Assembly: GCF_000802365.1 (NCBI RefSeq) | Contig: NZ_JSZE01000023.1 | Location: 1 to 44,890 of the forward strand | Length of the DNA stretch: 44,890 nucleotides | DNA from: Xanthomonas cannabis pv. cannabis | Lineage (GTDB): Bacteria > Pseudomonadota > Gammaproteobacteria > Xanthomonadales > Xanthomonadaceae | Direction: 5' to 3' | Shown here: one piece after another, positions 25,021-33,283 of the stretch | Numbering within the stretch: the first letter of the stretch is position 1 | How the letters are laid out: each line of letters opens with the position of its first letter | Notes under the pieces: model-generated | The model's input: only the letters and a program-made list of their open reading frames with translations | Told to the model about the DNA's origin: nothing | Database searches by the model: none | Program-made: the position numbers and the translations under genes

Positions 25021-25719
25021 TCAGGCCGGAAGCGAAAGGTCGGGCAATGCGGAGACAGGCTGCAACACGAGACCAAACTGGCGCGCCAGCTGATCGAGCA
25101 GCACCGCCTTGACGGCGGCCATCCCGGAGGGGCCGCCCAAGTCTAGCACCGAGGTCACCCGCAGGCCCTGGTAGCCACACGGATTGATGCGGTGGAACGG
25201 CTCCAGGTCCATCGCCACGTTGAACGACAACCCGTGGAAGGTGCAGCCGCGCCGCACCCGGATGCCCAGCGCGGCGATCTTGGCATCGCCCACATAGACG
25301 CCGGGCGCGCCCTCGCGGCGCTCGGCCACGATGTTCCACTCGTCCAGGGTGTCGATCAGCGCCTGCTCGATCTTGCACACGTAGTCGCGCACACCGATCT
25401 TGAGCCGGCGCAGGTCCAGCAGCGGGTAGACCACCAGCTGGCCCGGACCGTGATAGGTCACCTGCCCGCCGCGGTCCACCTGCAGCACCGGGATCTCGCC
25501 TGGCGCCAGCACGTGCTCGAGTTTGCCGGCCTGGCCCAGCGTAAACACCGGCGCATGCTCAACCATCCACACCTCGTCGGCGGTGGATGCATCGCGCGCA
25601 TCGGTGAAGCGCTGCATGGCACGCCACACCGGCGCATAGTCCTGCCGGCCAAGGTCACGCAGCGATGCGGGCGGCACCAACACAGCGGCCGGCGCCGCTT
25701 GGGTCGCTACAGCGTCCAC
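25021..25719 (-). CDS. lipB: Octanoyl-(acyl carrier protein):protein N-octanoyltransferase
   Basis: A 232-residue enzyme that moves octanoate from ACP to lipoyl domains, the first step of endogenous lipoate assembly. The signature [12 protein letters not shown] (83-94), K147 ([11 protein letters not shown]) and C181 (NPCGYQGL), which form the acyl-transfer site, are all present. The start is GTG at 25717-25719, overlapping the end of ybeD by 13 bases; this coupling supports the rare start. Gene order ybeD-lipB-lipA is the common gammaproteobacterial arrangement. Confidence 0.96.
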   Translation of the reverse strand: MDAVATQAAPAAVLVPPASLRDLGRQDYAPVWRAMQRFTDARDASTADEVWMVEHAPVFTLGQAGKLEHVLAPGEIPVLQVDRGGQVTYHGPGQLVVYPLLDLRRLKIGVRDYVCKIEQALIDTLDEWNIVAERREGAPGVYVGDAKIAALGIRVRRGCTFHGLSFNVAMDLEPFHRINPCGYQGLRVTSVLDLGGPSGMAAVKAVLLDQLARQFGLVLQPVSALPDLSLPA

Positions 25720-25985
25720 TTCACTTCCGGGTGATCACGCAGCGCCTGATGCGCCGCGTCGAACTGCTCCCTGCTCTCGGCACGGAAGCCGATCTTGACC
25801 GAGACGTACTTGCCGCTGGACGAATGCTTCCAGCTGACGCTTTCCTCCAGCAGTTCCACGCCGGTGGCAGCGAGCAGACGCGGCAGCTCGGTTTCCAGAC
25901 CGCGTTCGGCCGCGCCCATCGCGCTCAGTTCGAAGGTGCCGGGGAATTGAAAGCCGTGATCAGGGTTGTCGGTGCTGATATCCAT
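25707..25985 (-). CDS. ybeD: YbeD-family (DUF493) small protein
   Basis: A 92-residue cytosolic protein of the DUF493/UPF0250 family, an ACT-like fold proposed to have an allosteric role. The blocks [34 protein letters not shown] and [11 protein letters not shown] are characteristic. It precedes lipB with a 13-bp overlap, as expected for its conserved link to lipoate genes; its biochemical role is not established. The ATG at 25983-25985 starts the conserved block after 12 residues; longer upstream frames read repeat-like Arg/Pro-rich sequence. Confidence 0.9.
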   Translation of the reverse strand: MDISTDNPDHGFQFPGTFELSAMGAAERGLETELPRLLAATGVELLEESVSWKHSSSGKYVSVKIGFRAESREQFDAAHQALRDHPEVKWTL

Positions 25986-26274
25986 CGCCCCATTATCGGG
26001 CCGGCAGGGGGTAAACCCAAGCCCACGCCGCCTGAAACGACGCGCGGAGCCATTGTGCCGGGCACTGGCTCCGCTGCCTTGCCAGGCATTGACGCCTGGC
26101 GGAACTGCCGGACCACGGTGGCCGGCACGCGCGGCGACCATGCCCGCATCGACCACGCCGCTGCTCAGACGGCGGTGGCACGTCACTCGACCATCTGTCT
26201 ACCGGTCAGCGACCATTATGCAAGCGTATCGAACCGCTGCGTCAACTAGGCAGCGCAGCGGCCGAGGACAGCAC
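25986..26274. other. Upstream region of ybeD-lipB-lipA
   Basis: A 289-base spacer between the ybeD start and the stop of the CsgG-like gene on the same strand. It probably holds the lipoate-operon promoter. No clear terminator or promoter boxes could be fixed by eye. Confidence 0.4.
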
Positions 26275-27258
26275 TTACTTGGACAGTTCGAGCATGGCCG
26301 AGGACACCCAGCCGCGGTTGCCCATCTCGTCTTCGACTTCCCACATCACGCCTTCCTTGGTGCCGGTGGGATACAGCATCATGCCGGGCTCCAGCGTACG
26401 CACTGCTGCGCCGGTGCCCTTGGCATTGGCCAGCAACCGACCTGCACGCGTCACGGTAACCGCCTGTTGCGCGTTGGATGCAGCCGCGTTGCCGGACAGG
26501 CCGCCGAGCTGGCCGACGATATCGGTATAGGCCTGCAGATAGGCCAGGGTGATCACCTGCCCGATTTCGGTATTGGCGTAACCACCCGCACCGGCCGCGC
26601 CATAGTCGCCGCCCTTGAATACGTTGCCGCGCGCGCCCCAGCCCAGGTCGGTCTTCTTGGCGTTGCCTTCGGCCATGGCGACCTGTTCGGACGAGCGCAC
26701 ATCGGTGATGGTCAACACCACGTCTGCCGTCTTCTTGCTGAGATTCAGACCGCCTACCAGGTTGCCGGCATTGCCGCCCACCAGGCCACCCAGCATGCCG
26801 GCAATGGCGCTGCCGCCGGCATTGCGGTTCTGCGAAATGAGGTCCGGCGTCATCACATAGTCGGCCGCGCGAATCTGGCCCTTGCCGACATTGGAACGTG
26901 CACGCAGATCGCCATTGGCCGCCATCTCGCGCTCGCGCTGCGATGCCGCCATGCCGGCGCCACGGTCCACCAGGGTGAAACAGCGGGACTTGTTGACGAA
27001 CACCTTGATCAACTTGGACGGCGCCGGCAGCTGCTGACCCGACCACCAGTTGACCGCGTCTTCCGGCTCGATCACCGACAGGCTGCCGAGCGGCTTGGCG
27101 CACACCGGAATCTGCGCGGCGGCCTCCTTGCGCTGGTCCTGTGCAGAGCCTTTGAAGGCATCCTTGAAGCCGGCCGATGCCGGCGCGCTGACGCCGCTCA
27201 ACGCAACACCCAGCATGCCCGACAGCACTGCCGCGCTTACAGAAATAGTCTTGCTCAT
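26275..27258 (-). CDS. CsgG/HfaB-like exported protein with SH3-like C-terminus
   Basis: A 327-residue protein. The signal peptide is cleaved near residue 29 (APASA-GF). Residues about 50-250 show the CsgG/HfaB pattern: LIKVFVNKSRCFTLVDRG, a YVMTPDLI strand, VVLTITDVRSSEQVAMAEG, and later YLQAYTDIVGQLGG. A Gly-rich hydrophobic segment (SAIAGMLGGLVGGNAGNLVGG, about 149-169) lies where CsgG has membrane-related loops. Residues about 265-325 resemble a bacterial SH3 domain (ANAKGTGAAVRTLEPGMML, WEVEDEMGNRGWVSSAML). No lipobox is seen, unlike CsgG itself. AGGGGA precedes the ATG. A curli role is not supported because no csgA-like gene is near; envelope assembly is a guess. Confidence 0.75.
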   Translation of the reverse strand: MSKTISVSAAVLSGMLGVALSGVSAPASAGFKDAFKGSAQDQRKEAAAQIPVCAKPLGSLSVIEPEDAVNWWSGQQLPAPSKLIKVFVNKSRCFTLVDRGAGMAASQREREMAANGDLRARSNVGKGQIRAADYVMTPDLISQNRNAGGSAIAGMLGGLVGGNAGNLVGGLNLSKKTADVVLTITDVRSSEQVAMAEGNAKKTDLGWGARGNVFKGGDYGAAGAGGYANTEIGQVITLAYLQAYTDIVGQLGGLSGNAAASNAQQAVTVTRAGRLLANAKGTGAAVRTLEPGMMLYPTGTKEGVMWEVEDEMGNRGWVSSAMLELSK

Positions 27259-27559
27259 AAGTAGTCCCCTAACACCTGCGCTGCCGTCGGCGAACGCGAT
27301 CCGTTGGTGATGAGATGGCCTGCAAAGGCCGCCGTTCCTTGGGGCGTGTCCCCCGGGGGCGGATCATATGCTATTCGCGCCGGCTTTTCATGGCTCGCGC
27401 GTGCGGTTCTGACCACCTCGCAAATGGAACGCACCGGTGCCAGCAGCTTTTGCTATAGCTCGGTCGTGCAGGCGCATGATGGCCCGCACTTCACGCGGCA
27501 CAGCCGTGCGTCCAGGCACCTTTGCCGAACCAGGTCACTCCTTACTCCCCAGGTCCTCT
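27259..27559. other. Divergent promoter region, CsgG-like / LpxR-like
   Basis: A 301-base region between the divergent starts. It contains a near-miss of a PIP-box pair (27374-27398), rejected for reasons given elsewhere, and no gene. Confidence 0.4.
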
Positions 27560-28621
27560 ATGCTCCGACCGCGCGCGTTGTCTGCTGCCTTGTTGCTTTC
27601 TCTCACCGGGCTGTCGCTGCCGGCCCTGGCGGCCGATCAATGCGATTCGAGCCGACTGGGACGTACGCCGCCGGCGGTGAATTTCCGGGTCGACAACGAC
27701 CTGTTTGGCGGCGAGGACCAGGATCAGGGTTATTCCAACGGTGCCGTACTGACCCTGGTCTCGCCCAACCTGGTCGATTACACCGACGACCCCTGCCTGC
27801 CGCGCACCGCGCGCTGGGTCAACAGCTATCTGGAACGCCTGCATCCGGGCGAGTTCGACCAGCAGAACATGGTGTTCTCGATCGGCCAGGCCATCTTTAC
27901 CCCGACCGACTACACCCGCCGCGACGTGATCCCGGACGACCGCCCGTATGCGGGCATCCTGCTGGCAAGCTTCGGCTACAACGCCCGCAACGATGCCCAC
28001 CTGCGGACCACCCAGCTGCAGATCGGCGTGGTCGGCCCGTGGGCCTTTGCGCAGGAGGCGCAGGATGCGATCCACGACGCGCTGGGCGACGAGAAATTCC
28101 AGGGCTGGGACAACCAGCTGCACAACGAGCCGCTGATCAATCTGGTGCACGAGCGCATGCATCGCTGGCCGGCCGACGCCAGCGGCAATGCCGGCGGCTT
28201 CGGCTGGGATTTCATCTCGCACTGGGGCGGTTCGCTCGGCAACATGGCCACGCATGTGAACGCAGGCGGCGAAGCGCGCTTTGGCTGGAAGCTGCCGGAC
28301 GACTTCGGCAGCACGCCCACCCGGCCGGCCGGCGAGAACACTGCGCCAAGCCGCTTGGGACGCGCCAGCGGCTGGTCGGGGCATGTGTTCTTGACCACCG
28401 ATGCGCGCTGGGTGATCCGCGACATCACCCTGGACGGCAATACCTTCCGCAACAGCCACAGCGTGGACAAGCGCCCGTTCGTGGGCGACGTCGGCTACGG
28501 CCTGGCGGTGATGTACGGCCGCTGGAAATTCGCCATTGCCCGCTACCACCGCACCCGCGAATTCGAGACCCAGCGCGAGACGCCGGTGTATGGCAGTTTC
28601 ACGATCAGCCGGATGCTTTGA
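27560..28621 (+). CDS. LpxR-like lipid A 3'-O-deacylase (DUF2219)
   Basis: A 353-residue outer-membrane protein. The signal peptide is cleaved near residue 25 (ALAA-DQ). The mature start has VDNDLFGGEDQDQGYSNG (44-61), holding the Asn-Asp and Tyr-Ser-Asn residues that line the LpxR active site, and QLHNEPLINLVHERM, matching the family's conserved NEP and Glu-Arg block. Alternating hydrophobic strands fit a beta-barrel. LpxR of Salmonella removes the 3'-acyloxyacyl group of lipid A. A similar activity here is inferred, and enzyme activity of the plant-pathogen member is not shown by the sequence. The ATG at 27560 is preceded by AGG at 27551-27553. It is followed by a bidirectional terminator. 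Confidence 0.85.
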   Translation: MLRPRALSAALLLSLTGLSLPALAADQCDSSRLGRTPPAVNFRVDNDLFGGEDQDQGYSNGAVLTLVSPNLVDYTDDPCLPRTARWVNSYLERLHPGEFDQQNMVFSIGQAIFTPTDYTRRDVIPDDRPYAGILLASFGYNARNDAHLRTTQLQIGVVGPWAFAQEAQDAIHDALGDEKFQGWDNQLHNEPLINLVHERMHRWPADASGNAGGFGWDFISHWGGSLGNMATHVNAGGEARFGWKLPDDFGSTPTRPAGENTAPSRLGRASGWSGHVFLTTDARWVIRDITLDGNTFRNSHSVDKRPFVGDVGYGLAVMYGRWKFAIARYHRTREFETQRETPVYGSFTISRML

Positions 28622-28728
28622 GGGCCGGGATTGGGGAGTCGGGATTGGGGATTTGTAGGAGCGGGCTGCTGATGGTTCGCTGCTGCCCTAGCCTTACCAA
28701 TCCCGAATGCCGAATTCCCAATCCCCGC
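28622..28728. repeat. GGGATT-type repeat pair, inverted
   Basis: After the LpxR-like stop come GGGATTGGGGAGTCGGGATT and its neighbours (about 28626-28653). Around 28700-28727 lies the opposite orientation (AATCCCGAATGCCGAATTCCC and AATCCCC). Together they could fold as a long imperfect stem. This is the same heptamer-based family as at 32889, 38683, 39109 and 40002. Confidence 0.75.
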
Positions 28729-28761
28729 AAAGAAAAAGCCGGCGAAGCCGGCTTTTTCTTT
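28729..28761. terminator. Bidirectional intrinsic terminator (LpxR-like / D,D-carboxypeptidase)
   Basis: A perfect 15-bp stem, 28729-28743 with 28747-28761, around a GAA loop. It has A-rich left and T-rich right arms (AAAGAAAAAGCCGGC and its complement), so it can end transcripts from both convergent genes. Confidence 0.92.
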
Positions 28762-28764
28762 GGA

Positions 28765-29979
28765 TTACTCTGATTCCCACCACATCCAGAACGCGTCCCA
28801 GAGGCGTTTGAAGAATCCGCCCTCTTCGACCGCGTTGATGGCGACCAGCGGGGCCTGGGCGATGATCTTGCCGTCCAGGCTGACCTTCACCGTACCCACC
28901 TGCTGGCCCTTCTTGATGGGCGCCTGCAGATTCTTGGGCACTTCCATGCTGGGCTTGAGGTCGTTGTAGCGGCCGCGCTGCAGGCTGACCAGCAGCGGCT
29001 GCGCCACGCCCAGCTGCACTTCGTCCTGCTGTCCTTTCCACACCTTCTGCTGGGTCACGACCTTGCCGGGCGCGTACAGGCTGTGGGTTTCGAAGAAGCG
29101 GAAGCCCCAGTTGAGCAGGGCCAGGCTGTCGGTGGCGCGCTGCTCCTCGGAGCTGTCGCCCATGACCACGGCGATCAGGCGCTGGTCGCCGCGCTTGGCC
29201 GAGCTCAGCAGGCAGTAGCCGGCCTCGGAGGTGTGGCCGGTCTTGATGCCATCCACCGCCGGGTCGCGCCACAGCAGCCGGTTGCGGTTGCTCTGCTTGA
29301 TGGTGCCGACCTGGAATTCCTTGATCTTGTTGTAGGCGTACGTCTCCGGGTAATCGCGCACCATCGCGCGCCCTAGCATGGCCAGATCGTAGGCGGTCGA
29401 GTGGTGCCCTTCGGCGCTGAGCCCGTGCGCGTTGACGAAGTACGAGTTCTTCATGCCGATCTTGGCGGCGTAGCTGTTCATCAGCGAGGCGAAGGCTTCC
29501 TCGCTGCCGGCCACGTGCTCGGCCAGGGCGATGGCGGCATCGTTGCCGGACTGGATCGCCATGCCCTTTTCCATGTCTTCCAGACGCGCGGTCTGGTTGA
29601 CCGGGAAGCCGCTGTAGCTGCCGTCGGTGCCGGCGCCGCCCTCGCGCCAGGCGCGCTCGCTCATCATGACCTGGTCGTCGCGGGTGACCTTGCCGTTCTT
29701 GATCTCAGCGGCCACCACGTAGGAGGTCATCACCTTGGTGATGCTGGCCGGTGCCAGCTGCTGGTGGATGTTTTCGCCGGCGAGTACCTGCCCGGTGGCG
29801 TAGTCCATCAGGATCCAGGACTTGGACACGGCCGGCGCCGGTGCGGGTGGGACCGGCAATGCAGCCTGTGAGGCCGGCGCGGTAGCCGCAGCGGGCGTCG
29901 GCTGCGGCGCAGGCGTCTGGGCGCAGACCAGGCCGAAGGCGAACGTGGCCACGGCAGCGGCGGCGAAGCGGAATTTCAT
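28765..29979 (-). CDS. dacC: D-alanyl-D-alanine carboxypeptidase (PBP5/6 family)
   Basis: A 404-residue periplasmic serine carboxypeptidase that trims the terminal D-Ala of peptidoglycan pentapeptides. The signal peptide is cleaved near residue 20, followed by a Pro/Ala-rich linker (22-51) longer than in E. coli PBP5. The active site has SITK (S79, K82), SGN in QSGNDAA, and KTG in DGIKTGHT. The second domain (about 290-385) ends in an amphipathic aromatic helix (FFKRLWDAFWMWWE), the membrane anchor of this class. CAGGAG precedes the ATG. Paralogue naming (dacA or dacC) is a best guess. It is third in line after mltB and rlpA on the same strand, 238 bp downstream of rlpA. Confidence 0.94.
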   Translation of the reverse strand: MKFRFAAAAVATFAFGLVCAQTPAPQPTPAAATAPASQAALPVPPAPAPAVSKSWILMDYATGQVLAGENIHQQLAPASITKVMTSYVVAAEIKNGKVTRDDQVMMSERAWREGGAGTDGSYSGFPVNQTARLEDMEKGMAIQSGNDAAIALAEHVAGSEEAFASLMNSYAAKIGMKNSYFVNAHGLSAEGHHSTAYDLAMLGRAMVRDYPETYAYNKIKEFQVGTIKQSNRNRLLWRDPAVDGIKTGHTSEAGYCLLSSAKRGDQRLIAVVMGDSSEEQRATDSLALLNWGFRFFETHSLYAPGKVVTQQKVWKGQQDEVQLGVAQPLLVSLQRGRYNDLKPSMEVPKNLQAPIKKGQQVGTVKVSLDGKIIAQAPLVAINAVEEGGFFKRLWDAFWMWWESE

Positions 29980-30217
29980 TGAAGAACGACTCCTGACGGG
30001 CCCGAAGGCTGGGTAATGCGAAATTGTAAGGCGCCACGGCGATCGGGGCGACGCGCGACGGTGTGCGCGCGCTTGCACAGTTCAGTGTCCGCGCGCCCCA
30101 CGCTGCGGGTGGCACGCCGTAGACGATGAGTGGGCGACGCCGGAAACCACCGCATCGCACACGGGACGATTGTATTCAACGGGCGTGCCAGGCGTTGCCA
30201 CACCCGCGCAGCGGCGC

Positions 30218-31636
30218 TCAGTTGGCGACGATCTGCGGCCGCCCGAAGCCCAGCCCTGCGATCCGCTGGGAGATTTCCGACGCATTGGCATGATCGCGGG
30301 CGTTGACGCGCAGGCGCCAGAGGGTACGGCCACCGCTGACGATGTCGCTGACGCTGGCACCGGCGATGCCGGCCGAGGCCAGCTGCGACAGTGCGCGATT
30401 GGCGTTCTCACGGCTGGCGAAGCTGGCCACCTGCAACAGGATGTCGCCCAGCGCCGCTTCGGCCACGCTTGGCGCCTTGGCCGGGACCTGGGCCGGGGCC
30501 TGCGCGGCCTTGAGCGGACGTGCGGGTGCGTTGTCCGGCGCCTTGACTGCCGCAACGGCGACCGGTGCTGCTGCCGGCACGGGAGCGGTGGTTGCGCCAG
30601 CCGGGCGCGGGGTCGCCGCGGCCGGCTTGCCGGTGGCCACGCGCACGCCCTGCGATTTCATCCACGCATCGAAGTTGTCGGCATTGCCGGGCTGACGCGA
30701 GTCGGCCACGCGATAGCGCCAACGCTCGCCGGCGGCCGTGACTGGCACCGCCGCCGATGCGGCGACCGGCGCGGCAGCCGCTGTTGCAGTGCCTGCCGCA
30801 GCTGCACGCGGCGGCACGGTGCGGGTGGGCAGCCGTTGCACCAGGCCATCGATCTGGCTGGCGCTGGCCGCCGGCCGCGCGCTGGCAATCGCGGCGTTCA
30901 CCGGTGCCTGGCCACTGCGGCGCTTGGCGAGCAGATTGCCGTTGTCTGCCTCGGTCAGGCCACGTACTTCGACATTGCCAGTGCCCTTGCCGGTAATGCC
31001 CAGCTTGACCGCGGCGGCGTAGCTCAGATCGATCACACGGCCGTCGTGGAACGGGCCGCGGTCGTTGACGCGCACCACCACCGACTCGCCGGTGTCGGTG
31101 TTGGTCACCAGCGCAAAGCTCGGCAGCGGCAAGGTCTTGTGCGCGGCGGTGAAGGCGTACATGTCGTAGACCTCCTTGTTGGAGGTCAGCCGGCCGTGGA
31201 ATTTGTTGCCGTAATACGAGGCGGTGCCGCGCTCGACATAATCGCCGGGGTTGTCCATCACCACGTAGCGCTTGCCCAGCACTTCATACGGCGAGCGGTT
31301 GCCGACCGCCGAGCGCGGCTCGTTGGTGACCAGCGGCTCGGGGATGCAGGCCACGTTGGGCACATGATCGGGCGTACTGTCCTTGACCCCGGGCTTGTAC
31401 AGGCCGCCGGCGGTGTAATCGCCACGCGTGGATGGATCTTCCTTGGCGGCGGCGTATGGCGAGGTGGATGGGCAGCCGGTGGCCACATACGCCGGCCCCT
31501 TGCCTTCGACCTTGACGCCCTTGACCGCGCCGCCGCCGGTGTTGCCCGCGCTTTTCTTCGGTGCGCTGCTACAGGCCGCCAGGCCGAGCATCAGCGCCAT
31601 CGGGATCAGCCACTTGGGGCCTGTCGTGCTGTTCAT
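30218..31636 (-). CDS. rlpA: Septal-ring lytic transglycosylase RlpA
   Basis: A 472-residue lipoprotein (lipobox LAAC, Cys22). The double-psi beta-barrel (about 135-228) holds GTASYYGNKFHGRLTSNKEVYD (E155), TAAHKTLPLP (H166) and VNDRGPFHDGRVIDLS (D192), the residues linked to glycan-strand cleavage in Pseudomonas RlpA. A long Ala/Pro-rich linker leads to a C-terminal SPOR domain (about 393-470, LLQVASFASRENANRALSQL) that binds denuded septal peptidoglycan. The N-terminal part before the barrel is longer than usual. Its start overlaps the mltB stop in a 4-base TCAT (31633-31636). Role: septal wall remodelling during cell separation. Confidence 0.95.
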   Translation of the reverse strand: MNSTTGPKWLIPMALMLGLAACSSAPKKSAGNTGGGAVKGVKVEGKGPAYVATGCPSTSPYAAAKEDPSTRGDYTAGGLYKPGVKDSTPDHVPNVACIPEPLVTNEPRSAVGNRSPYEVLGKRYVVMDNPGDYVERGTASYYGNKFHGRLTSNKEVYDMYAFTAAHKTLPLPSFALVTNTDTGESVVVRVNDRGPFHDGRVIDLSYAAAVKLGITGKGTGNVEVRGLTEADNGNLLAKRRSGQAPVNAAIASARPAASASQIDGLVQRLPTRTVPPRAAAAGTATAAAAPVAASAAVPVTAAGERWRYRVADSRQPGNADNFDAWMKSQGVRVATGKPAAATPRPAGATTAPVPAAAPVAVAAVKAPDNAPARPLKAAQAPAQVPAKAPSVAEAALGDILLQVASFASRENANRALSQLASAGIAGASVSDIVSGGRTLWRLRVNARDHANASEISQRIAGLGFGRPQIVAN

Positions 31637-32781
31637 GCCGGGGGTAACTCCTTGCCGGCGATGGCCTCGGACAGCTGGAACACGGCCATCGCGTACATCT
31701 TGGAAATGTTGTAGCGGGTGATTGCGTAGAAGTTCTGGAAGCCCAGCCAGTACTGCTTGCCGTTGGCATCGTCCAGGCTGATCGGGGTGGCGGTGCTGCC
31801 GGCCACCACCGGCGCGCTCGGGTGATACCCACGCGTGGACAGGTCGGCCAGCGTGTACACCGGCGACCAGTCGGTGGGGTTGAATTCTTCGTGGCCGGCG
31901 GCCAGCGTGGCCGGCACGGCGACCTGCCCACCGCGTACCCAGCCGCCCTTCTTGACGAAGTAGTTGGCGATGGAGGCGAACACGTCGTTGTAGTCGGTGA
32001 ACAGGTTGCGCTTGCCGTCGGCATCGCCATCGACGCCGAACTGGCGGTAGCTGGACGGCATGAACTGGCCCATGCCCATCGCACCGGCGTAGCTGCCGAT
32101 CAGGGTGGTGACATCGAGTTGCTCTTCCTTGCCCAGCGCGAACAGCTGGCCGAGCTCATCGCGGAAGAACAGCTCGCGGCGCACTTCGCGCTCGAGCTTG
32201 GCCGGGTCGCCACTGCGCGGGTAGCGGAACGCCAGCGTGTACAGCGCATCCAGCACGCGATATTTGCCGGCATTGCTGCCATAGCTGGTTTCCACGCCGA
32301 TGATGGACACGATGACCTGCGCCGGCACGCCGGTGGCGGCTTCGACCTTGCTCAGCTCGGCGCGATGCTCGGCGAGGAACTTGCGCCCCCCGTCGATGCG
32401 CGCCTGGGTGATGAACATCGGACGGTATTCGTTCCACGGCTTGACCCGCTCGGCCGGGCGCGACATGGCGGTGACGATGGCGTCCTTGAACTGGGCCTGG
32501 GCCAGGGTCGCTTCGATCTGCGTGGCATCGAGGCCGTACTTGGCGGCGGTGTCGCGCACGAAATTGGCACGCGCGATTTCGAACGGCACCGGGGTCAGAT
32601 CCACAGGCGCCAAGGCAGGTGCCTCGGCGGCAGCGCTGGCAGGCACGGCAGCCGCAACCGGGGCAGCAGGCGGCTTGGCCGGGGGCGCACTGGCGGCCGG
32701 CGGCGGGGACGGAGGACTGGGCTGGGTCGCACAGGCGACAAGGCCGAGGGTGAGCAGGCAGGTCAGAGTGCGTCGAATCAT
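31633..32781 (-). CDS. mltB: Membrane-bound lytic murein transglycosylase B
   Basis: A 382-residue lipoprotein (lipobox LVAC, Cys17), followed by a Pro/Ala-rich spacer (20-62). The GH103 domain has the catalytic Glu in IIGVETSYGSN (E164), then FRYPRSGDPAKLEREVRREL, and IGSYAGAMGMGQFMPSSYRQFGVDGD (listed here in two parts of one block). It cleaves the MurNAc-GlcNAc bond to yield anhydro-muropeptides. The ATG at 32779-32781 is set by the signal peptide; a longer frame upstream reads non-conserved sequence. It is coupled to rlpA through a 4-base overlap. Confidence 0.95.
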   Translation of the reverse strand: MIRRTLTCLLTLGLVACATQPSPPSPPPAASAPPAKPPAAPVAAAVPASAAAEAPALAPVDLTPVPFEIARANFVRDTAAKYGLDATQIEATLAQAQFKDAIVTAMSRPAERVKPWNEYRPMFITQARIDGGRKFLAEHRAELSKVEAATGVPAQVIVSIIGVETSYGSNAGKYRVLDALYTLAFRYPRSGDPAKLEREVRRELFFRDELGQLFALGKEEQLDVTTLIGSYAGAMGMGQFMPSSYRQFGVDGDADGKRNLFTDYNDVFASIANYFVKKGGWVRGGQVAVPATLAAGHEEFNPTDWSPVYTLADLSTRGYHPSAPVVAGSTATPISLDDANGKQYWLGFQNFYAITRYNISKMYAMAVFQLSEAIAGKELPPA

Positions 32782-33283
32782 CGGCCGAGGGTAACAGACA
32801 TCGGATGAACTTCTGGCAATAAGACCATGAAACGAAAAGACTTTAGCTAAAGTCAAGGGGGCCGCAGCAGTGGGCGTGGTTTTCTTGGTTCGGGATTCGG
32901 GATTCGGGATTCGGGATTCGGGATTCGGGATTCGGGATTCGGGATTCGGGATTCGGGAATGGGGAATGGGGAATGGGGAATGGGGAGACGGGAGACGGGA
33001 GACGGGAGACGGATCAGAGGGTGGGCGCGAACGTGCGGGGCGGTGTTGCGCCCGATTCGGCGACGTAGCGCGCGCCGCGTAACGGGTCTGGGGGACGGGA
33101 GGCGATGCCTGTACCGGGTCGCTGCTTCAGCGCACAGCGATCGGGATGGTTGCCTGGCCGCGGTGCTTGCCGGCAGCCGCCGATACCGAACCGCTGGCGG
33201 CATGGGTCGATGGTGGCCTCGATGATTCGATCCAGGTAATGGGTCAGGCGCGGCCGGCCCGGCGGCCGCGCCTGACCCTCAGC
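32782..33283. other. Long intergenic region with heptamer array
   Basis: These 502 bases separate the mltB start from the polygalacturonase stop. They contain the mltB promoter region (32782-32870) and the heptanucleotide array listed next. From 33013 to 33283 no gene or structure was identified. Confidence 0.5.
32889..33012. repeat. Compound heptanucleotide tandem repeat
   Basis: A strict 7-base period runs through three consecutive unit types. There are nine CGGGATT units plus a transitional CGGGAAT (32891-32960), then three GGGGAAT units (32961-32981), then ACGGGAG-type units (to about 33012). The same heptamers, in shorter runs, recur at 28626, 38683, 39109, 40002 and 44871 in this window. 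Confidence 0.95.

Noticed and set aside
27374..27398. Possible PIP box upstream of the LpxR-like gene (TTCGC-N15-CTCGC)
   Set aside because: The second half starts with C instead of T, and no YANNNT lies 30-32 bases downstream. It fails the rule that the polygalacturonase site meets fully.
32889..33012. Heptamer array considered as a CRISPR array
   Set aside because: The units are 7 bases with no spacers, and no cas genes are near.
32853..33203. A minus-strand frame encoding a peptide repeat (PNPESRI type)
   Set aside because: It is the translation of the heptanucleotide array. A 7-base period reads as a 7-residue repeat in any strand and frame lacking stops, and there is no ribosome-binding site or domain.
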